From assembly GCA_019925795.1 (NCBI GenBank), contig CM034311.1:15010926-15074925 (forward strand): 64,000 nucleotides of DNA, given 5' to 3'. This document shows positions 58,201 through 64,000 of this stretch, one piece after another. The translations under genes and the position numbers were made by a program. The notes beneath the pieces were generated by a model. That model did not search any database, was not told where the DNA came from, and saw nothing but the letters and a program-made list of their open reading frames with translations. This DNA comes from Dendrobium chrysotoxum. Its lineage: Eukaryota; Streptophyta; Magnoliopsida; Asparagales; Orchidaceae. Positions within the stretch are counted from its first letter, which is position 1, and the number at the start of each line of letters is the position of its first letter.

Positions 58201-58263
58201 CAGCCGTTTCTTCATCCTTTCCTTCACACATCTCCCTCTACCTTCCTTCACTATTGCTTTCTA

Positions 58264-59403
58264 ATGGCTGGTGGCAAACGTTCGCGGCAAAAGGGTGCAA
58301 GTTCCTCCCGAGGGAATGTTGATCCCCACTTTCCAAATGCAGTCGATCAGGCTGCCTTCGAGTGCTATCGCGACGTGGGGATCACGCATTCTAAAATAGT
58401 AAACCCTCGCACCCTCACCTATCCTATTCTTGATCTTTTCGCACACACCTCCCTCACCTTCATCCTTACACTAGCCTTTCCATTTAATCTTGAACTTCTT
58501 CAAGTTTTGTTTGCCAATTTGCGTATTTCCGTGGACTATTCCACTCTTCGCTCGTATGTCAATCAACGTCCCATGGAACTCACTACCCAAGAATTTCACA
58601 ACATTCTCCAACTTTCTGTCACTGGCGACAAACTCCACACTCTTATCACTGACCCTGACTATGATGGGAGTGTCGCCAATCACTTCCTTCGCAATACGAA
58701 CGTACCCTACCATGATAATGCTTGCACTTCACTTCTTAAGGACGTACAGACCATTCAGCATGTCCTTCGTTCCTTCGTCATTCCAAAGGCGGGGGATCGA
58801 ATTCACATCACCCCGTTACTATCCTTGACCACATACTACATCTTGGCCCGCATGGAGTTTAATGCCTCTGACCTTATTATCCAATACATCGAGCACCTCA
58901 GCACTATTAGGGATCCGGGTCATAGGCGTCGCCCAAATCTAGCTTTAGGTCATCTCATTCATTATGCCTTAGAAACCAAATATGACCTGCAGTATCCTGT
59001 CCCTCCTGATGTCCCTCCTTCCTTCTTCACAAATAATTCATTCCACGTCCTACACAGCACCCGACTACATTCGGAGCCCACTCCGGATGTTGAGGAGGAA
59101 GAGGAAGAGGCTATTCCAGTTCCTGCTGCACCCGATGCGCCTGCTCCCCTTCGCATTGCCTCTCCTTTTTACCACCTGGTGCAGCGCTTCGATCAGTGGG
59201 AGGACAGATTCGACTCCTATGTGGCTGCCCAGGAGCAGCGGTATACTGAGGACCTCCAGCGCTTCACTGACTATGCTGCGCAGCAGCAACAGCAGCATGA
59301 CTAGGACATTGCCTGGATTGGCGCCCACTTTCAAGCCATTCACGGTTACTTCAACCCACCACCGCCACCTCCTCCTTCCGATCAGGATCCGCCTCCATTT
59401 TAG
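58264..59403 (+). pseudogene. Extra ORF between pol and 3' LTR (about 379 codons)
   Basis: Starts MAGGKRSRQKG, a basic and serine-rich N-terminus. The frame is open to TAG at 59302, but the same frame continues with DIAWIGAHFQAIHGYF and a PPPPPPP stretch to TAG at 59401. The first stop therefore looks like a mutated glutamine codon (D-Q-D). The globular part (about residues 35-240) has FANLRISVDYSTLRSYVNQR and LTTQEFHNILQL. It recalls the 'putative plant transposon protein' family (PF20167-like) found beside several plant retroelements; I cannot verify this. An acidic EEEEEE stretch (59091-59111), proline/alanine-rich linker, and Q-rich end follow. There is no convincing signal peptide or C-terminal membrane anchor, so an env-like role is not supported. 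The N-terminal 51 codons before the ATG are just open palindrome sequence. Confidence 0.75.
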
Positions 59404-59657
59404 TGTTTTGTTTTGTAGCTATTTTCCTTTCTATTTGTACTGATATTTCAATGTTTCTGGTTACTCTCCTCCTTTTTGTGATGTCAAAAGGGGGAGTCAG
59501 TTGTAGTCGTTTCTATTTTTTATTATGTCTTATGTTTCCTGTATTGCTTTAGTTGTTAAATGAAAATTTAAAAAAAAATATTTATTTTTTGATCTCTTAG
59601 TTATTTTATTTTTCAAACTACTATACAAATGTTTTCCATCATCAAAAAGGGGGAGAT
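59404..59657 (+). promoter_or_regulatory. Copia 3' untranslated region with two polypurine tracts
   Basis: caaaagggggagtcag at 59485-59500 and tcaaaaagggggagat at 59642-59657. The second abuts the 3' LTR and is the primer for plus-strand DNA; the first could be a central-type second primer or a leftover duplication. The same pair occurs at about 177 and 331. Confidence 0.8.
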
Positions 59658-61277
59658 TGTTGCAAATCTGGTTTTGATGATGACAAACATGTTTTTATTG
59701 TGTTTTGCTTGGCTAACCCGTTTCAGGCACAAAAGATCACGAGCAACTCGAGCAAACTCAAGATCAGGTCCAAGTGTGTCTAAGTGTATTATTTTCCTTT
59801 TCTTGAGTCAATTGTAATGTAACTGATCCCCTAGCTAAGTAACCTTGCACACACACACTCAGGTGAAGAGCTTGAGTGAATTAGAGTTTCTGTTCAAGTT
59901 TTTATTCAGATCGTCCTAGACGATAGTCACATCATCCTGGACGATCAGGTAAAAAGGGAAACCCTAATTAGGGCGACCAAGTCAAGTGTGTCTGATTAAG
60001 TAGATCGTCCTGGACGATCCTTGGATCGTATGGGACGATATACTCAAATCAGAAATTCTCAGCCGCTAGATCAAGTTAGGCAAGTTTTTATTTTAAGATA
60101 TTTAGTTTGATCGTCCTGGATGATACATGTATCATCCTGGATGATACTGTACAATCATGCCTAAATTAGTCTAGTAATTAAGAAAAGCAATTAAGACTTA
60201 ATTGATACGATCATATCATCTCGGACGATCACAGGATCATCCTGGACGAAAATGATCGTCTAGCGTGTTTTAGCTGTACGTCCCGAACTGTGTTCAGGAC
60301 GATTTGGGCACTTTTTGAACTGATCGTATAGGACAATTTCCCGATCGTCCTGGACGATCAAGTCATTTTTGAGTTGTCCAGCACAAGTTTCGCTGGACAA
60401 CCCGAACTGTCTTCTGGACGAAATTCCTCAATTTACACTAATCGTCCCGGACGATCGCAGAATCATACGGGACGATATGAACAACTTTTTCTACTGATCG
60501 TCCAGAAGAGCCAGATCGTCCAGGCTGAAACAGCTGATTTTGAACTGATCGTACAGGACGATCTATCGATTGTCCTGGACGATCTTGGCTGAACAGTTGA
60601 GATTTAGGGCAAATTTTAAGCCCTCCTATAAAAGATCTTTTTCTTTCAATAAGAAAATTTTTTTGCCACTTTCCTTTCCAGAGAAACCCTAGAGAGAGAG
60701 AGACTTTGGGAGAGAGACAGAGGATCTTGTAAGGGGGAGTTCGTGAGGGGTTCACGAAGGTTGCTCCAACCAAGGATCAGAGTCTTCTTCTCCGCTCGTC
60801 GTCTTTCATCGTGTTGGTGTTCTTTGGGAGAGGATCGTCGGCAAGAAGATCTGAGGTTCTCTGCCTGCTTCAGGAGGAAGCAAAAGGAGGTTAGGTTCTC
60901 TGCCTCACTGTGTGTGGAAAGGAGGTTCTTGTACAGGCTTCTCCGCCTTGCTGTGGGAGCAAAAGGAGAGACACTTTGAGTTAGTGCAATACCCAGAGGG
61001 GAGGCTCCGGGGAGTGGACGTAGGTCAAGTTGACCGAACCATTATAAAATCCAGTGTGTTCATTCTGATTACTTTCTGTACTTTTATTTTTCTGTGATTA
61101 ACTGCTTGGGTGAAATTATGTTCGATCTTTTTGTTTGATTGTTTTATTCATTTCTGCTGCAAATCATAGAAAAGATTTTCATTGTTGTTGTCAAATTTTT
61201 AAATAACCAATTCACCTCCCCTCTTGGTTAGCCTCGGGACTAGTTCATCAGGTCTTAACATCGCTATCGAACTTTTA
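59658..61277 (+). repeat. 3' LTR of the copia element (1620 bp)
   Basis: Begins tgttgcaaatctgg and ends gaacttta, the last CA changed to TA. Palindrome cluster at 59910-60590, TATA at 60627-60633. Followed by GACCA (61278-61282). Confidence 0.95.
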
Positions 61278-61282
61278 GACCA

Positions 61283-61591
61283 TATAGTGGGGTCAAAATA
61301 TGCCCACTATAGAGAGTCGAAGATCATGTGGTGGGGTCAAGATATGCCCACCATAATGATCAAAGCTAGGAGGATGCTAGGATGGTGCCACGAAGGGCGT
61401 GCTTCGCCACTAGCGAGTCTAATCCTAAGGAAGGGAAGAATCCTAACCTTAAGGAAAAAGAGAACAGAAGTTGACTGATCGTTTTTTGAACTATTCAAAA
61501 ATTAATTTAATAATAAAAATATGATTGAATAGAATTAACTCAAAATGTTAAAATATTTTATTGATTAAAAATTTAAGCTACATCAAGCATA
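61283..61591 (-). other. Tat element 3' UTR, proximal part
   Basis: On the minus strand this follows the integrase stop. It contains two units of gtggggtcaaaatatgccca (61284, 61332), the pol-side end of the tandem region that continues at 49222-49818 beyond the copia insertion, and an AT-rich stretch directly after the coding end. Confidence 0.6.
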
Positions 61592-63430
61592 GTATTTCTT
61601 AAGGAAAAGCCCATTGACAGGTAACATGGGGCGATCTCCTTTACAATCCACTAGTTGATATGAGTCTCCTCCATAGACTATCTCTACAATGAAGGGTCCT
61701 TCCCAGGTTGGTTCAAACTTTCCACCAATCTTTCAATGAACTAAGATAGGCCTCCGAAGAACCAAGACCAAGTATCCTACTTGGAAGGCTCTAGGTCGCA
61801 CTAACTTATCGTGGGCTTGAACCATTCTGGCCTTATATAACACTAAATTCTGCTGAGCTTGCAGACATCGCTCCTCGAGGCCTTCGAGTTCTTCTAGTCG
61901 GAGATTTGCATTCTGCTCGGTTGTGATTTTATTTTGAACAGTGATTCTGAGCAAGGGAATTTGCACTTCCAATGGGAGTACGGCCTTGTACCCATACACG
62001 AGGGAAAATAGAGTGGATCGGGTAGGGGTTCTATAGGTGGTCTGATAGGCCTACAAAGCTTCCACCCATTGACACTTGTTATCATCAAGGGTCTTTTTGA
62101 TAATCTCCACCAAAGTCTTGTTGAAGGCCTTAGCCAACCCGTTAACCCGAGGGTAATAGATTATTGAGTATCTCCAATCAATGTTATGCATCTTACAAAA
62201 TTATTAATTTTTGTAGACTTGAATGCAGACCCATTATCAGATATATTTCTACGAGGGACACCGAATTGATATATGATATATTCACGAAATAAATTTAAAA
62301 CATGGTGTGATGTTATATTACATAATAGAATTGCTTCTGCCCACTTTGAAAAATAATCAGTTGCAGCTAATATGAAATGATGACCCTTTGAAGAAGGAGG
62401 GTCAATCGGCCCGATAACATCCATGCCCCAACCTTCAAAGGGCCACAAAGCTATCGTGGGATGCAATACATTAGGTGGATGGTGTAAGACCACACCATGG
62501 ACATGGTATTGATGACAACATTTTACAACATTCATGCAATCGTCGATCATCGTAAGCCTGTAGTATCTAAGTCTTTTAATTTTTAACTTTTTTTTGGACC
62601 CGATTGATGAGCACCGCATAGTCCAGAATGGACTTTATTAACCATCTTCAGGACCTCCTATTTGTCTAAAGAATGTAGCCACATCTGATCGAATGAGCGA
62701 CGGTATAGCGCATTGTTGACTAGTGCGTAAGATAGGGCACATTTCTTGATCTGGTTGGAAAGGGACTTATCCTGGGGTAGCTTGCCTTCTTGGAGATAGT
62801 CGATTAATGGTTATCTCCAATCGCCCGCTTCCTTGATTGAGGAAGTGGCAGAAAGGACCTGGGAAGAGTGCTTGTTAATGTGCTCCAAATCTATGGGAGA
62901 TAAGACCTGGCAACCCTGAATCTCTATAGGAATGGAGTCTTCTTCTGGGCATGCAAATTCTTTTGCAAGTTTTACTAAGGCATCCACCGTAGAGTTGCTT
63001 CCACAAGGAACCCTATACAAAGTTATGACATGGATCTGCTCGAGCAGGTGACTGGTGTACTGGTGGTACTTGAGGAGATTAGGATTCAAAACCCTATAGG
63101 TTCCTGTAACCTGGTTGATTACTAGTTGGGAATCCCCAAAGGTTTTAATCTCTTTAATCTCCATTAGAATTACAAGTTTCAAACCGATTATGAGAGCTTC
63201 ATATTCAGCCTCATTTTTTGTGTAAGGTTCTGATAAATGATAGGAAAAGTGCATCATTCCCTTCTTCGACGTTATGAAAATCAGGCTAATTCTAGCTTTC
63301 CTGGGGATCGTAGATTTTTGGGTTTTGCCTCATTGAGAGGATGACGCACCATCAAAGTATAACTCCCAAATAGGGTCATTGGATTCCCTTAAACTCATGA
63401 TCTATTTGCTAGGTAAATCATCATTCAAAG
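61592..63430 (-). pseudogene. Tat-type Ty3/gypsy RNase H and integrase
   Basis: From 63430 downwards, an RNase H domain with a broken start (LYFDGAS-like at about 63345, RISLIFITSKKG) has NEAEYEALIIGLKL (about 63200) and DSQLVINQVTG (about 63125). It then extends to the plant-gypsy extra RNase H segment. Integrase: MNVVKCCHQYHVHG zinc-binding part (about 62520), catalytic D in GWGMDVIGPI (about 62420), SDNGSAFKS (about 62230), and the C-terminal LP.EVQIP..R, LEELEGLEERCLQAQQNL and RPRAFQVGYLVL (61760-61970) of the Tat lineage. Coding ends at about 61592. Stops and frame changes between blocks make it inactive. The motif and order RNase H then integrase show a gypsy-type pol. Confidence 0.85.
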
Positions 63431-63479
63431 GAAAATCCGTCAGCAACAGGCCCATGGATATTCTTCAGAAGAATTTCTA

Positions 63480-64000
63480 CTGCGTGTTGCTCTTACAATT
63501 GGGGTTCACACTTCATCGAAAGATTTCACCACCTTAAGATATACTCAACTAGAGACTCCCCAAGCTTTATTTCTCCATGATAAGATCGCCCACTGTAGTG
63601 CACTGCTGCGCTCCTAAAAATCTCTTTAAGAATAGATTTTCAAGCTCATTAAAGGTTCTTATCGAATCGTTGGGCAAATCTACATACCATTTGAAAGCTA
63701 TGTCGGAAAGACTACTAATAAATTGTCAAAAAAATAGAGCATCTGACCTACTAGCATTGCAACAACTTGTACGAAAGTGGGCCAGATGCTATCTTGGGTT
63801 TTCAATTCCAGTAAAGATTTTAAAAGATGGTGGCACGAAGCCCTTAGGGTAAGGAACCAAATCATATTCCTCAGGGTATGGTATACCCTTTGGAATAGAT
63901 GTAGCTCCTTATGATTGGGCTAAGGCCTCCCTTACTTGATCCTCAATTAGTTTCTTGATGTCTTTTTGAGATGGTGTTAGAGGAATGACTGGAGGGACTA
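63480..64000 (-). pseudogene. Tat-type gypsy gag remnant, fused close to RNase H
   Basis: Minus-strand translation gives LTPSQKDIKKLIEDQV and IPYPEEYDLVPYPKGFVPPS (63830-63890). The capsid block follows: HLAHFRTSC, SDIAFKWYVDLPNDS and LFLKRFLGAQQCTTVGDL (63600-63800), characteristic of plant gypsy retrotrans_gag. Stops lie within it. About 50-100 bp further down the RNase H begins, so protease and reverse transcriptase are missing. The gag start is cut by the window edge. Confidence 0.75.

Larger units (their letters stand above)
49830..61277 (+). mobile_element. Complete SIRE/Maximus-like Ty1/copia retrotransposon (11.4 kb), decayed
   Basis: The order is 5' LTR, tRNA-Met primer site, gag with coiled coil, protease, integrase, RT, RNase H, about 1.7 kb of spacer, an extra ORF, polypurine tract and 3' LTR, with GACCA duplications. 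Domain order PR-INT-RT-RH defines copia. Long LTRs, an enlarged gag and an ORF after pol point to the SIRE/Maximus lineage. LTRs differ at about 15 sites in their first 225 bp, mostly transitions, so the insertion is not recent. All coding parts carry stops or frameshifts. Confidence 0.95.

Noticed and set aside
58471..58713. Minus-strand ORF of 80 codons within the extra ORF
   Set aside because: Antisense shadow of the + strand ORF, which has the better composition and continuity.
58264..59403. Viral-type envelope protein
   Set aside because: Position fits an env-like ORF, but I see no signal peptide, no C-terminal membrane anchor and an acidic/proline/glutamine-rich tail.

Overview
This window is repeat-dense intergenic DNA from a seed plant, most likely one with a large, repeat-rich nuclear genome. 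It is AT-rich and contains plant-type SIRE-like Ty1/copia, Tat-like and other Ty3/gypsy elements, CACTA, hAT, L1-like and RTE-like elements nested inside one another. The species cannot be named from sequence alone. No intact host gene was found. The only host-gene trace is a calmodulin-like (EF-hand) pseudogene at about 9.88-10.35 kb. No rRNA, tRNA or CRISPR locus was seen.

Layout. 1-1848 is the 3' end and LTR of a copia element related to the large one further right. It is inserted in an LTR remnant (1849-1929) that abuts an L1-type LINE ORF1 fragment (1930-3333). 3.6-4.9 kb is the 3' end of a CACTA element. 5929-6577 is an hAT non-autonomous element with an 8-bp target duplication. 8361-9750 holds two successive LINE insertions at one target site. 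11.1-16.1 kb has broken gypsy pieces in opposite orientations and two RTE-type LINE pieces. 16067-30532 is a minus-strand CACTA transposon with both its genes. Its transposase gene is split by a 6.57-kb insertion (21873-28441) with TG...CA ends and 5-bp ATTAT duplications and no coding capacity, best read as a giant solo LTR. 31955-33675 is a third RTE LINE. 33.7-49 kb carries more copies of the giant-LTR sequence.

One of these copies is split by an L1-type LINE (36173-44796, target duplication of about 16 bp). The LINE is itself split inside its DUF4283-like ORF1 by a non-autonomous LTR element (36751-43250, two 1651-bp LTRs, ATCTT duplications) full of minisatellites. From 45.1 kb to the window end lies, on the minus strand, a Tat-type gypsy element: gag fused to RNase H and integrase remains (64000-61590), a 3' UTR with a 53-bp tandem array, and a giant 3' LTR. 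A complete but decayed 11.4-kb copia element (49830-61277, GACCA duplications) sits inside that tandem array.

The copia element is the most informative unit. It has gag with two zinc knuckles and a coiled coil, pol, and an extra ORF of about 379 codons between pol and the 3' LTR. That extra ORF is preceded by its own promoter-like block, which reuses the palindromic motif (core ATCGTCCTGGACGAT) that fills the LTR U3. Many inactivating stops in the window fit C-to-T or G-to-A transitions, as expected after long cytosine methylation.
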